A DNA stretch of 46,612 nucleotides from an uncultured Dialister sp. (GCA_934178345.1 CAKPQG010000019.1:1-46612), one strand, 5' to 3'; positions 32,150-42,011 are shown, counted from the stretch's first letter. Program-made: numbers and translations. Notes: generated by a model not told the origin, from the letters alone.

Positions 32150-32484
32150 AGCAGGGATGAGGGATTAGGGATTAGGAGTGACTAGTGACTTGTGACTTGT
32201 GACTGGTGACTGGTGACTGAAATACCATCTTCGGGCATCGCCCTATTTGTACTCCGCGGCGCTTCCATATTTTTATGCGCCGCACCAGCACTCCTAACTC
32301 CTCACTAGAGAGTGAGGAGTTCAACCGTAATCAAGGGGCGGCACACCCCAGAGGCTACGTTCGAAAGCAGGGATTAGGGATTCGGAGTGACTGGTAACTT
32401 GAATACGACTTTCGAGCATCGCCCCATATGTACTCGCGGCGAAGCCGCCACCTTCATTCCTAATTCCTCATTCCTAATTCCTCA
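32150..32484. repeat. Composite repeat (plus orientation) plus second partial copy
   Basis: The order is TAGGGAT and TAGTGAC/TTGTGAC/TGGTGAC heptads (about 32162-32219), GGGCATCGCCC (32234-32244), the hairpin GCGGCGC (32257-32263) with GCGCCGC (32278-32284), ACTCCTC heptads and GGGGCGGCACACCCC. A second partial copy has the short hairpin GCGGC GAA GCCGC (32436-32448) and ATTCCTA/ATTCCTC heptads (about 32455-32484). On the minus strand the MFS gene's stop TGA opens TGAGGAA of this last array. No gene is present. Confidence 0.85.
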
Positions 32485-33645
32485 TTTGTTTCCCCTTCGC
32501 CACATGAAGTAATACGCCAGCCCGGCCAGCGAAGAGGCGAGGCAGATGCCGCCATACATGAAAGAATAGCTGAAAGCCTCTGCAAAAAGCCCGAGGAATG
32601 CGGCGGCAAGTCCGACACTGATATCCAGCGACCAGAAATAAGTCGACGTCGCGACGCCCGCGCGGGAAGAAGGAGCACTGCTGACCGCGATGGTCTGGAA
32701 GGCAGGTGCCAGCGCACCGAAGCCGATCCCCAGGACCGCCGCGGAAAGGAGCAGGAGGAAGGGGCCTTTCACCTGTGAGAAAAGGAGAAAACCCGCCGAG
32801 AAGAAGAGGAATCCCGGATACACCGTATAGTCCGAGCCATGGTGATCGAAGAGGTAGCCGATGAACGGACGGGATACGACGATGACAAGTGCAAAGACCA
32901 AGAAGAAAAGACTCGTGTAAGAGCCGATGCCAAGGCTTCTCGTATACATCGGGATGAATGTCAGGACACCGCCGTAGGCAAAGAAGACAAGCCCGCCCAG
33001 GATGACCGCCGGAAGCGCCTTCTTTTCAAAGAAATCAGAAACATGAAATCCATGGTGCTTCTCTCCCGAAGGCAGCACCACCTGCGCGGGCAGACGTTTC
33101 CCATTTCCGGAAAGGATCGCGCATGCGGCCATTACAGAGAGAAAAAGAAACAGCACCGATGCGCCGAAGTGTTCAATGATGACGAGCCCCACCAAGGGTC
33201 CCACGACCATTGCCATATTTCCGCAGACCGCAAAGTAGCCGATGCCTTCTCCCTTCCGCCGGGCAGGAAGCACGAGCGCCGCCATCGCCGCCGAGGCTGT
33301 CGTCCCCAGCGCGAAGACGATCCCGTGAATGAGGCGCAGCGAAAGCGCGATCTCCAAACGATATGCCAGAAGAAAACCCGCCATCAGGAAAAAGAGCAGC
33401 ACCGAGACAATGAGGAGCAGGCGCTGCTTATTCACCGCATCGATCACGCGGCCTGCAAGCGGACGCGATACCACCGTGCCGATCTGAAAGCAGGTCATCG
33501 CCATCCCCGCCTCCCACTCGCCGAGCCCCAGATCATCCATGATGTAGACCGGCAGCGCCGCGATCATGATGTACTGCGACATGAAGTAAAAGAAATTCGT
33601 CAGACCCATGCCAATGAATTCACGGGTCCATAGCTTTTCACCCAT
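32482..33645 (-). CDS. MFS transporter, drug/metabolite exporter type
   Basis: The 387-residue protein has about twelve membrane segments and the MFS loop after segment 2 (SRPLAGRVIDAVNKQRLL, about 60-77), which fits the GxxxD-R motif of the superfamily. The length fits 12-span exporters of the YfcJ/AraJ type. The substrate cannot be told. ATG with AAGGAG upstream. Its stop TGA is the first codon of a TGAGGAA/TTAGGAA heptad array, a different heptad family from the other stop-anchored arrays. Confidence 0.85.
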   Translation of the reverse strand: MGEKLWTREFIGMGLTNFFYFMSQYIMIAALPVYIMDDLGLGEWEAGMAMTCFQIGTVVSRPLAGRVIDAVNKQRLLLIVSVLLFFLMAGFLLAYRLEIALSLRLIHGIVFALGTTASAAMAALVLPARRKGEGIGYFAVCGNMAMVVGPLVGLVIIEHFGASVLFLFLSVMAACAILSGNGKRLPAQVVLPSGEKHHGFHVSDFFEKKALPAVILGGLVFFAYGGVLTFIPMYTRSLGIGSYTSLFFLVFALVIVVSRPFIGYLFDHHGSDYTVYPGFLFFSAGFLLFSQVKGPFLLLLSAAVLGIGFGALAPAFQTIAVSSAPSSRAGVATSTYFWSLDISVGLAAAFLGLFAEAFSYSFMYGGICLASSLAGLAYYFMWRRGNK

Positions 33646-33685
33646 CCGTTTGTTCTCCTTGTTTTTCTTATGAAATAACCTTAGT

Positions 33686-33715
33686 ATTATAACATATGAA
33701 AGGGGATTGTGTTTA
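33686..33715 (-). promoter_or_regulatory. Promoter of the MFS gene
   Basis: On the minus strand TAAACA (33715-33710), 18 bases and TATAAT (33691-33686) lie about 45 bases before the ATG. Confidence 0.55.
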
Positions 33716-34015
33716 AGGGTTCAGGGTTCAAGGTTCAAGGTTGAGGAAGCGGCTTCGCCGCGAGTATATATGGGCGATGCCCGAAAACGGTATTCAAGTC
33801 ACCAGTCACTCAAGCTTCCTAATCCCTGTCCGCTCATCTTGCGCTTTCCTCTCATTCGCGCGAGGCAATCCCGCCTCGCTCCGCTCGTCTGCCCCTTCCG
33901 GAGGAAGGGGCGAGAAGTAGTTCAACTGGCAGAAATGGCGGGCATCGCCCCTCTTTATAATGCGGCGAAGCCGCCACCTTCATTCCTAATTCCTCATTCC
34001 TAATTCCTCATTTCT
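33716..34015. repeat. Composite repeat between divergent MFS gene and addB
   Basis: Modules are GGGTTCAGGGTTCAAGG heptads (33717-33742), the short hairpin GCGGC TTC GCCGC (33749-33761), GGGCGATGCCC (33772-33782), CAAGTCACCAGTCACTCAAG, the palindrome GCCCCTTCC with GGAAGGGGC (33891-33911), a second short hairpin in the other orientation (33962-33974) and ATTCCTA/ATTCCTC heptads (about 33981-34012). No gene is present. Confidence 0.8.
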
Positions 34016-34055
34016 CCCCTCCCCCCCTCGCCAACTATTTTCTAAGGAGTCTCCT

Positions 34056-37000
34056 ATGAGCCTGCACTTTATTTTCGGCCGCGCCGGCACGGGAAAGACC
34101 ACCCGCTGCTGCCGCGAAATCCAAGACTATCTGAAAAAGACCCCGGGCGGCCGCGCCTACCTTCTTGTCCCCGATCAGGGCACATACACGGCGGAGTACC
34201 TGCTCGCGAAATCCTTCCCCGGCGGCGGCTTCATCGATGTGACGGTGTGCGGTTTCTCACGCCTCGCCTACCGCGTTTTTCAAGAGCTGCACTCGCCGGT
34301 CGCCGATGCTCTCTCACCGCTGGGTCAGCAGATCATCCTGCGCCGACTGCTGGACGCGCACAAAGATAAGCTGCAAGTGATCCTCCGCGCTGCATCGCAG
34401 CCGCATTTCTCGGAGAATCTGACCGCCTTCTTCCATCAGCTCGACATGTTTCTCGTCACAGAAGATGACCTCTTTGCCGCCTCGCAGCGGGAAAGAGAGA
34501 CGCCGCTGGGGAAAAAGCTCGCTGATCTCTCCCTCTTATATAAAGCGTACCACGACTATCTGCGTATGCATTTCGCTTATGAAGGAAGCCTCTTCGACCT
34601 TCTCGCACGGGAGATCCCCAAGTCAGAGAAGCTCCGTGGCTCGCGCATCTGGATCGATGGCTTCAACGGCATGGCGCCGCAGAAAATCCGCATCGTATCC
34701 GCGCTCGTTCATACAGCCGCGGAAGTCACCATGACGCTGCAGATGGACAGTCCGGAAGAGGCAGCGGAAAATCCAAACTTTGCCCGGCCGTATCAGCTCT
34801 ACAGCCAGATGCAGGGCGCGATCCGCCGCTCCTCCTCCGTCGTGCTCACGGAAGGGAAACGCTTCCGCGCCAGCGACCTTGCACTCATGGCGCGCCATTT
34901 CTTCGAACGCCACGCACGCCCCCGTCCTGAGGACGGCCGCGCGAAAGACGGCCTCCACCTCATCACCGCAGCCAGCCCGAAGGAAGAAGTGGATTTCATT
35001 TCACGCACCATCACATCGCTCGTCCGTGACAAAGGTCTTCGCTACCGTGACATCCTCGTCCTCTCACGCACGCCGGAAAACTACAGCGACCTCTTTACCC
35101 GCGCCTTTGCGGCCTACGGCATCCCCGGCTTCATCGATGAGAAGCATCCCATGAATAACCACCCGCTCGTGATGCTCACCTCCTTCCTGCTGCAGTTTCT
35201 CGCGAAGGAAACGAGCCGAAAGAACGCAGGCTGGCAGCGTCTCACCCTCTTTCGCCTCCTGAAGACCTCGCTCCTTCCTGAATTTTCTCAGGAAGAGATC
35301 GACCGTCTCGAGAACTACGTCCTTTCCCGCCGCATCCGTCCCTGGCAGTGGCATGACAGCTGGGAGCAGCGCAGCTACCGCCATCTCGATGAGACGCCCC
35401 CGCCGCTGTCTGAAGCCGAGCTCACCGAGCGCCGCCGCGTGAATGAATGGCGCACGCGCCTCACCTCTCTTCTCGATCCGCTCTCTGCCGCGTGGAAATC
35501 CGCCGTTTCCGCCAAAGACCGCGCAGCGCTCCTCTACCGGTTCCTCCTCAGCGAAAAGGTGCCTCACTCCTTGGCGGCATGGGATGCAGCCTCTTTCGAA
35601 AAGACAGGCCTTCGCCCCCACCTTCAGGTCTGGAAGAAGGTGCTGGGCCTCCTGGATGAGATCGTCCATGTCGCAGGGGATGACCCGATGACCGCCGAAG
35701 ATTTCCGCGTCCTCTTCGAAGACGGCCTCTCTGCCCTCACCTACTCCACCATCCCGCCGACCCTCGACCATGTGACCGTGACAGGCATGGACCGCGGCTA
35801 TGCGATGGAAGCGAAAGTCGTCTTCATCCCCGGCGTGATCGAAGGCGAATTTCCCAAGCGCGTCGAAGAGAGCGGCTTCTTCTCCGAATGGGAAAAGCAG
35901 GCTCTCTATGAAAACAGCCAGCTCACCTTCGGGAATGATCTCATGCAGATGATCCATCAGGAGCAGTTCTTCGTCTACCTCGCCCTCACCCGCGCCTCCG
36001 ATGCCCTCTACCTCATCTCCCCATCGCTCGGAAGCGATGGGAAAGAACGCGAGCCCTCCTTCCTATCCCTCCAGCTCGCCAAGCTCGGCTACAGCACAGA
36101 ATGCGCCGCCGCTTGCGCGCCCACGCTGGAGGATCCCGACCCCAGTTTCTTTGCCAACCCCGAAGAAGCCCTCTCGCTCCTTCCCCGCCTTCTGCAGGAA
36201 GGCCTGCCGGCAAGCACCTCCCCCTGGCGCGCACTCGCCCGCTGGGCGATGGCAAGTCCCCACTGGCAGCGCATCCTTTCTGAAAAGCTGCGCTCTCTCT
36301 CCTACAGCAATACCCCCGACACCCTGCCGCAAGAGCTCGCCCGCGCCCTTTTCCAGCCAGGCGGCCGCTTCGTAAGCTCCATGACGCGTCTGGAAACCTA
36401 TCGCAGCTGTCCCTATAAGTATTTTCTCCAGTACGGTCTATCGCTCGCCGAACGTGATGAGGGAGAAATCCAAAGTTTTGACCTTGGCAACTACCTTCAC
36501 GCAGGCCTTCACCAGTTCGGCAGCACACTCACCCGGCAGCAAAGGCAGTGGCGCGACGCCAGCGATGACGACATCCGAGAGATTTCTTCCACCATCGCAG
36601 GCGCCCTCTCCGAAAAGATGAAATACGGCATCCTCTCCTCCGATGCCACCTCCCGCTACACGAAAAGAAGCCTTGACCGCACCTTCCGGGAAACGCTCAC
36701 CTTCCTTCGCTCCTGGAGCCGGCGAAGCGAATTCGATACCAAAGCCCTCGAGAAAGCCTTCTACCTCCATCTTGCCAAAGAAGACGGCGAGACACTCACC
36801 ATATCCGGAAAGATCGATCGCTTCGATATGAAGGACAATGCCGTCGCCATCTTTGACTACAAGACCGGCCATACCGACGCCGCGCTCGCGGAAATCGTCG
36901 CCGGACTGAAGCTCCAGCTCCTCACCTACCTTCTCGCCGTCGAGCAGGAACACCCCGAAGAGCCGCTACTCCCCGCTGCGCTCATGTATATCTACCTGTC

Positions 37001-37448
37001 GGGCAATGTCACCAAGGTCGAGCAGGTCCCGCCGAATGGAAACGTCAACCTTTCTGAAAAGGATCATGCCTCCGGCTACGTCCTCGCAGATCCGGATCTT
37101 CTCCGCGCCCTCGACAAGGACGCCGGCGAAAACGACTCCTGCCTGCCTGTGAAATTTAATAATGACGGCAGCCTCCGCAAGGGATCTGCTTCTGCCCTGA
37201 CGAAAGAACAATTCTCCGCTCTCCTTGCCATCGTCAGGAAAAACATTCTCTCTCTCCACAGCCGCATGATCGCAGGCGACATCTCCATCTGCCCTGCCAG
37301 CTACAAAGGCACTGCCCCCTGCCGCTACTGCCCCTACCACACCATCTGCCGCTTCGACCCCGGTCGGGAAGAAGAGAATTACGACTACGTGCGCCTCCCC
37401 AGCGACAGCACGCTGAAAAAAGAACTGGAAGAACGCGTGAAAGAGTGA
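34056..37448 (+). CDS. addB: ATP-dependent nuclease/helicase subunit AddB
   Basis: AddB is one half of the AddAB helicase-nuclease that processes double-strand breaks for RecA repair. The 1130 residues start with the P-loop FIFGRAGTGKTT (5-16). The C-terminal nuclease has GKIDRFDMKDN and IFDYKTG (Asp934, Lys936). Four cysteines, 785, 1089, 1092 and 1098, have the one-far-plus-CX2CX5C spacing of the AddB iron-sulfur cluster. ATG with AAGGAG. It is followed by addA after a repeat-filled 349-bp gap. The stop TGA opens a heptad array. Confidence 0.96.
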   Translation: MSLHFIFGRAGTGKTTRCCREIQDYLKKTPGGRAYLLVPDQGTYTAEYLLAKSFPGGGFIDVTVCGFSRLAYRVFQELHSPVADALSPLGQQIILRRLLDAHKDKLQVILRAASQPHFSENLTAFFHQLDMFLVTEDDLFAASQRERETPLGKKLADLSLLYKAYHDYLRMHFAYEGSLFDLLAREIPKSEKLRGSRIWIDGFNGMAPQKIRIVSALVHTAAEVTMTLQMDSPEEAAENPNFARPYQLYSQMQGAIRRSSSVVLTEGKRFRASDLALMARHFFERHARPRPEDGRAKDGLHLITAASPKEEVDFISRTITSLVRDKGLRYRDILVLSRTPENYSDLFTRAFAAYGIPGFIDEKHPMNNHPLVMLTSFLLQFLAKETSRKNAGWQRLTLFRLLKTSLLPEFSQEEIDRLENYVLSRRIRPWQWHDSWEQRSYRHLDETPPPLSEAELTERRRVNEWRTRLTSLLDPLSAAWKSAVSAKDRAALLYRFLLSEKVPHSLAAWDAASFEKTGLRPHLQVWKKVLGLLDEIVHVAGDDPMTAEDFRVLFEDGLSALTYSTIPPTLDHVTVTGMDRGYAMEAKVVFIPGVIEGEFPKRVEESGFFSEWEKQALYENSQLTFGNDLMQMIHQEQFFVYLALTRASDALYLISPSLGSDGKEREPSFLSLQLAKLGYSTECAAACAPTLEDPDPSFFANPEEALSLLPRLLQEGLPASTSPWRALARWAMASPHWQRILSEKLRSLSYSNTPDTLPQELARALFQPGGRFVSSMTRLETYRSCPYKYFLQYGLSLAERDEGEIQSFDLGNYLHAGLHQFGSTLTRQQRQWRDASDDDIREISSTIAGALSEKMKYGILSSDATSRYTKRSLDRTFRETLTFLRSWSRRSEFDTKALEKAFYLHLAKEDGETLTISGKIDRFDMKDNAVAIFDYKTGHTDAALAEIVAGLKLQLLTYLLAVEQEHPEEPLLPAALMYIYLSGNVTKVEQVPPNGNVNLSEKDHASGYVLADPDLLRALDKDAGENDSCLPVKFNNDGSLRKGSASALTKEQFSALLAIVRKNILSLHSRMIAGDISICPASYKGTAPCRYCPYHTICRFDPGREEENYDYVRLPSDSTLKKELEERVKE

Positions 37449-37790
37449 CTGGTGACTGGTGACTGGTGACTAGGAGACTGGTAGCTAGGGATTAGTAGCT
37501 AGGGATTAGGTTTGCGATACGAGAAAACCGCTAGCGCGGCGCTTCCATCATTTTGTGTGCCGTACCCCTGGTGACTAGGGACTGGTGACTGGTCACTCGT
37601 AACGGGGAGACTAAGAGACATCAGCCATCTGACGTCTGACATCTAATGTCTCACGTCTCAAGCGGGCATCGCCACCATTTATACTCCGCGGCGCTTCTAT
37701 TTTATGATGCGCCGCTCCACCAACCTGAACCCTGAACCCGTCAACCTTTCACACCCATTTCTCATTTCTAATTTCTCATTGTTCTAAAGG
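37446..37790. repeat. Stop-anchored heptads and composite repeats between addB and addA
   Basis: TGACTGG (three times) and TGACTAG start at the addB stop (37446) and are followed by TAGGGAT-type units. A degenerate hairpin lies at about 37537-37563. A second set of GGTGACT heptads is followed by TCTGACATCTAATGTCTCAC, GGGCATCGCC, the hairpin GCGGCGC (37688-37694) with GCGCCGC (37709-37715), CCCTGAA heptads (37725-37738) and ATTTCTC/ATTTCTA heptads (37757-37779). No gene is present. Confidence 0.85.
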
Positions 37791-37797
37791 AGTCATC

Positions 37798-40700
37798 ATG
37801 AGTTGGACACCCCAGCAGGAAGAGGCCCTGCGCATCCGAAATAAAAACCTCCTCTTATCCGCCGCTGCAGGCAGCGGGAAGACCGCCGTCCTGACGGAAC
37901 GCATCACCCGCCTCGCTGCGGATCCGGACAGTCACATCGACATCCACGAACTCCTGGTGCTGACCTTCACAAAAGCCGCGGCCAGCGAGATGAAGTCCCG
38001 CATTTCCGCCTCTCTCACCCGTGAGCTCGAGGCCGCGGATGCCGCGCAGGATCTCCCGCTCGTCCACCACTTAGAGCGACAGATCTCGCTCCTTTCGAGC
38101 GCGCAGATTTCCACCCTGGATGCCTTCTTCCAGTCCCTCGTGCGTCAATATTTCTACCTGCTCGATCTTGACCCGAAGACACGCATCATGGCCGATGAAA
38201 ATGACGCGCGCCTTCTCGCCGATGATGTACTGACAGAAGTCCTCGAGCGCTGGTATGAGGAAGGAAATCCTGATTTCCTCACCACCTGCGACCTCTTTGC
38301 GAGCGGTCATCAGGATCAAGCCCTGCGCCAGATGATCCTGCGCATGCACAGCTACGCCTCCTCCATGCCCTTCCCGGACGTCTGGCTCGCGCGCCTCCCC
38401 GATGCCTATGAGATCCCTGAAGATGCCACGCTCGATACCCTCCCATGGACGCAGCCCATCCTATCCGAGCTCATCGACACCGCCGGAAAAATCTGCGACC
38501 TCTACCGGCAGGCCTTCTCCCTTCTGGATACGAATCCCATCGCACGCGATGTCTATGGCGAGACGCTCAGCCAAGAGTACGCCTTCTTTTCCTCCCTCGC
38601 CCAAGTCACCACATGGCAGGCACTCTATGCCATGCCCTCCTTTATCCCGCAAAAGATGCCGAGCCTCTCCGCCGCCAAAGCCAAAGCCTACGGCATCAAG
38701 TCTACGGATTTTAACAAATCCCCTGACGCGGAATCGATCAAAGCTCTTCGTGACATGGCCAAAGACACCTATAAGAAAAAGCTCATCCCCTTTCTCTCCA
38801 TTACGCCCGCGCAATGGAGAGAAGAGACGCGCGCCATGGCCCCGGAAGTCAAAGTCCTCTCCGCGCTCGCGCTCGACTTCGGACGCAGCTACCTGGCAAG
38901 GAAAAAGCAGGAAGGCGTGATGGAATTCAATGACCTCGAGCATTATACGCTCTCCCTTCTGCTCGATACGGAAAATCCGGCCTTCACCCCCGAGCACGCC
39001 GAAGACTTCCCCTCCGAAGCCGCCCTCTCCATCCGAAGAAACTACAAAGAAGTCATGATCGACGAGTATCAGGATACGAATGGCATTCAGGAGCTCATCA
39101 CCACCCTCCTCTCGAACGGGCATAACCGCTTCCTTGTCGGCGACATCAAGCAGAGCATCTACCGCTTCCGCCAGGCAGACCCCACGATTTTCCTCTCCAA
39201 GTACCACCGCTTCCATCAAGAAGGCGAGATCGGCCAGCGCATCGACCTGAACCGCAACTTCCGAAGCGATGCCACCATCCTTTCCTCCATCAACTACCTT
39301 TTCAGGCAGCTCATGACAGAGAAAAATCTGGAGCTCACCTACGGCGATGCCGAAGCCCTCTATCCGGGACGCCACGAAGAAGCGCGCCCGGAAAACTACG
39401 TCGGCGGCCGCGTCACGATCGAACTCGTCGATGGCAGCGAACTGGCCGAGACGGACCAGCCCGAGCTCAAGGAAATCTCCAAAATCGACACCGAAGGCCG
39501 TCTCATCGCCCGCCATATCGAAAGCCTCATTCAAGAGGGCAGACAGGTGATGAATAAAGACGGCACCTTCCGTCCCATCCAGTATGGAGACATCGTGATC
39601 CTTCTCCGCTCCATCGCTGCAAAAGGCCCCGCCCTGCTCAAGATCCTGAAAGGCCATCACATCCCCGCCATCTCCTCCCGAGACGATGACTATGTGCAGA
39701 ACCTGGAAGTCAAGACACTCATCGCCCTCCTCCAGATCCTGGACAACCCGCTGCAGGACCTGCCGCTCACCGCCGTGCTCCGCTCCTTCTTCGTAGGGCT
39801 CACCGAGACAGACCTCGCCCGTCTCCGCCTCCTGATGAAAGAAAACCATGCGGACCACCTCTTCCCGCTCCTAGGGAAAGCTGCGCCCCTTCTATCCCCG
39901 GAAAAGGCTGATGCCCTGTCCGCCTTTCTCACCCACTTTAGCGCATGGCGCGAGCATGCCGTGCGAGGCGGCATCGCACCACTTCTTCAGGAAATCTGGG
40001 AGGATACCGACTACCTCACCTACGTCTCCGGTCTTCCCGGCGGCCATGTCCGCCGCGCCCACCTGCTCGCCTTCTATGAGCTCGCCCGCACACGCGACGC
40101 AGGCACGCACAACGGCCTCTACCCCTTCCTTACTGAATTATCGAGCCTTCTCAAAGGCGATGGCCGTTTTCAGGCAAAGACCGATGCCGCCCCCGCCAAT
40201 GCCGTCCGCATCATGACCATCCACAGCAGCAAAGGACTGGAATTCCCCGTCGTCTTTCTCGCCGACCTTGCGAAAAACTTCAATGCTTCGGATATGACCG
40301 GCATCGCCCTCTGCCACAAAGGACTCGGCCTCGGTATCCAATACTTTGACCGCGAACGACGCCTGCGCTGGCCCTCCCTCTACTGGTACGCCGTCCGCGC
40401 CGCCTCCGAGCGTGAAAACCGCGCCGAAGAAGCACGCCTCCTCTACGTCGCCATGACCCGCGCCCGCGATGCCCTCTACCTCACCGCCTCCGTCACGGAC
40501 GCAGGGAAAGTCCTCGCTGCCTGCATGGCCCCGCTCGCCGGCAGCGGAAGTGACACGCCGCGCCCGCTTCCCTCGCACCTCGTTTCCCATGCCCGCTCCT
40601 ATCTGGACTGGATTCTCCCCGCCGCGCTCCACCACAGAGACCTCTCCCCAGTCTGGAACCGCCTCGAGAAGATCCCCGCCTTCCAAAGTGATGCTGCGGG

Positions 40701-41667
40701 CGACCACTCCCACTTTGATTTCCGCATCATCTCCCAGAAAGACCTGCTCACAGAAAGCGAGCGAGCCCTCCTCGAAGAAAGTGAGAAACCGGAAACAGCG
40801 AAAGAAGAAAAGGACGAAGCGCCCGCCTTCGATAAAGACGCCTTCCTCGCCCATCTCCCAGAAACCGTCCCTGACTGGCTTTCCCGACAGCTCACATGGC
40901 GCTACGCCTTCCCCGGTGCGACAGCGACCCCAGCCAAACTCACCGCCACCGCCGCCGTCAAGCTCCGCGAAGAAGCAGAATACGCTGAGGGTGAACCGCC
41001 CTACGCTTCCTCCATCCTCGCAGAAGGCCTTGATGACGCAGCAGAGACAGAGGGCCTTCCCGCCGACTACAGCGAGCCCCCCGCCTTCCTGAACGAGGAC
41101 GCTCCCCTGTACAGCGGCACCTCCTTCGGCACCCTCATGCACAAGGCGATGGAAATGATCGACTTTACCGCCCTTCCTCCCACCGAAGACGCCCTCAGAA
41201 AACACATCCGCGCCCTTTCTGACAAGCACGTCTTCACTGAAGAAGAAACGAAAGTCCTCCTCTCCCCTCGGAAAAATCGCAATCCCATAGAAGCCCTCCT
41301 CGCCTTCGCCAACGGCCCCCTCGCCGCTTTGATGCGAAGAGCCACCACTCTGAGGAAGGAAATGCCATTCTCCATCCTCCTTCCCGCCCATTCCTTCTAC
41401 CCGCAGTGCGAAGAGGGCGAGACTCTCTTCCTGCAAGGCGTCATGGATTGCCTCGTAGAAGAAATGGACGGCCTCACCATCATCGACTACAAGACCGACC
41501 GCACCATGACCGAAGAAGAACTGAAAGCCCATTACAAGATCCAGCTCCAAGTCTACGGCGAATCCGCTGAGAAATTGCTGGGAAAGCCCGTCAAGCACCT
41601 CTACCTCTGGTCCTTCACCTTCGGGAAAGAGATAGAAGTGGAACGATGGGAGACTGGGGACGAGTGA
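37798..41667 (+). CDS. addA: ATP-dependent helicase/nuclease subunit AddA
   Basis: AddA is the UvrD-like helicase and nuclease subunit of AddAB. The 1289 residues show Walker A SAAAGSGKT (21-29), VMIDEYQDTN (Walker B), GDIKQSIYRFR, IMTIHSSKGLEFPVVFL and LLYVAMTRARDALYL. The C-terminal nuclease has GVMDCLVEEMDGLTIIDYKT with Asp1230 and Lys1232. ATG with AAAGGAG. All helicase motifs look intact. The stop TGA opens a TGACTAG array. Confidence 0.97.
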   Translation: MSWTPQQEEALRIRNKNLLLSAAAGSGKTAVLTERITRLAADPDSHIDIHELLVLTFTKAAASEMKSRISASLTRELEAADAAQDLPLVHHLERQISLLSSAQISTLDAFFQSLVRQYFYLLDLDPKTRIMADENDARLLADDVLTEVLERWYEEGNPDFLTTCDLFASGHQDQALRQMILRMHSYASSMPFPDVWLARLPDAYEIPEDATLDTLPWTQPILSELIDTAGKICDLYRQAFSLLDTNPIARDVYGETLSQEYAFFSSLAQVTTWQALYAMPSFIPQKMPSLSAAKAKAYGIKSTDFNKSPDAESIKALRDMAKDTYKKKLIPFLSITPAQWREETRAMAPEVKVLSALALDFGRSYLARKKQEGVMEFNDLEHYTLSLLLDTENPAFTPEHAEDFPSEAALSIRRNYKEVMIDEYQDTNGIQELITTLLSNGHNRFLVGDIKQSIYRFRQADPTIFLSKYHRFHQEGEIGQRIDLNRNFRSDATILSSINYLFRQLMTEKNLELTYGDAEALYPGRHEEARPENYVGGRVTIELVDGSELAETDQPELKEISKIDTEGRLIARHIESLIQEGRQVMNKDGTFRPIQYGDIVILLRSIAAKGPALLKILKGHHIPAISSRDDDYVQNLEVKTLIALLQILDNPLQDLPLTAVLRSFFVGLTETDLARLRLLMKENHADHLFPLLGKAAPLLSPEKADALSAFLTHFSAWREHAVRGGIAPLLQEIWEDTDYLTYVSGLPGGHVRRAHLLAFYELARTRDAGTHNGLYPFLTELSSLLKGDGRFQAKTDAAPANAVRIMTIHSSKGLEFPVVFLADLAKNFNASDMTGIALCHKGLGLGIQYFDRERRLRWPSLYWYAVRAASERENRAEEARLLYVAMTRARDALYLTASVTDAGKVLAACMAPLAGSGSDTPRPLPSHLVSHARSYLDWILPAALHHRDLSPVWNRLEKIPAFQSDAAGDHSHFDFRIISQKDLLTESERALLEESEKPETAKEEKDEAPAFDKDAFLAHLPETVPDWLSRQLTWRYAFPGATATPAKLTATAAVKLREEAEYAEGEPPYASSILAEGLDDAAETEGLPADYSEPPAFLNEDAPLYSGTSFGTLMHKAMEMIDFTALPPTEDALRKHIRALSDKHVFTEEETKVLLSPRKNRNPIEALLAFANGPLAALMRRATTLRKEMPFSILLPAHSFYPQCEEGETLFLQGVMDCLVEEMDGLTIIDYKTDRTMTEEELKAHYKIQLQVYGESAEKLLGKPVKHLYLWSFTFGKEIEVERWETGDE

Positions 41668-41935
41668 CTAGGGACTAGTGACTAGTGACTAGGGATTAGG
41701 GATTAGGGATTAGGGATTAGAAGCCTCAAGTGACTAGTGACTGAAGGCTGGTCACTTGAGACTAAGAGACTGCCGCTCCTCCCGTATCGTCATTTCGAGC
41801 GAAGTCGAGAAATCTTTTCCGTTTGCGGTGAAACAGGATGGTGACAGAAACTCCAAATGGGAAACCCGCCACCCTGGAGACCTTCGGGCATTCCTTCCTT
41901 TCGTCATCCTGCATAAAACCAAATGTCGTGTGTTA
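41665..41935. repeat. Stop-anchored heptads after addA and a CATCGTCAT-module copy
   Basis: From the addA stop: TGACTAG, GGACTAG, TGACTAG, TGACTAG, then GGATTAG units (41665 to about 41720) and an inverted pair CAAGTGACTAGTGAC / GGTCACTTGAG (41727-41759). Then comes the module starting CTCCCGTATCGTCATTTCGA (about 41777) and continuing to GACCTTCGGGCATTCC (about 41895). The rest of the gap to 42010 shows no gene. Confidence 0.8.
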
Positions 41936-42011
41936 CACAAGACTTGAACGGAAGCATGAGGCGTGCGCCGAAGGATCTGGCGCTTCTCCTGCACCCCCCT
42001 GTGATTTCTCA

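Noticed and set aside
33707..34003. Small gene between the MFS gene and addB
   Set aside because: It consists entirely of heptads, short hairpins and palindromes, with no Shine-Dalgarno.
38461..39858. Open frame on the minus strand inside addA
   Set aside because: It mirrors the codon bias of addA, which has intact helicase and nuclease motifs across the same region.
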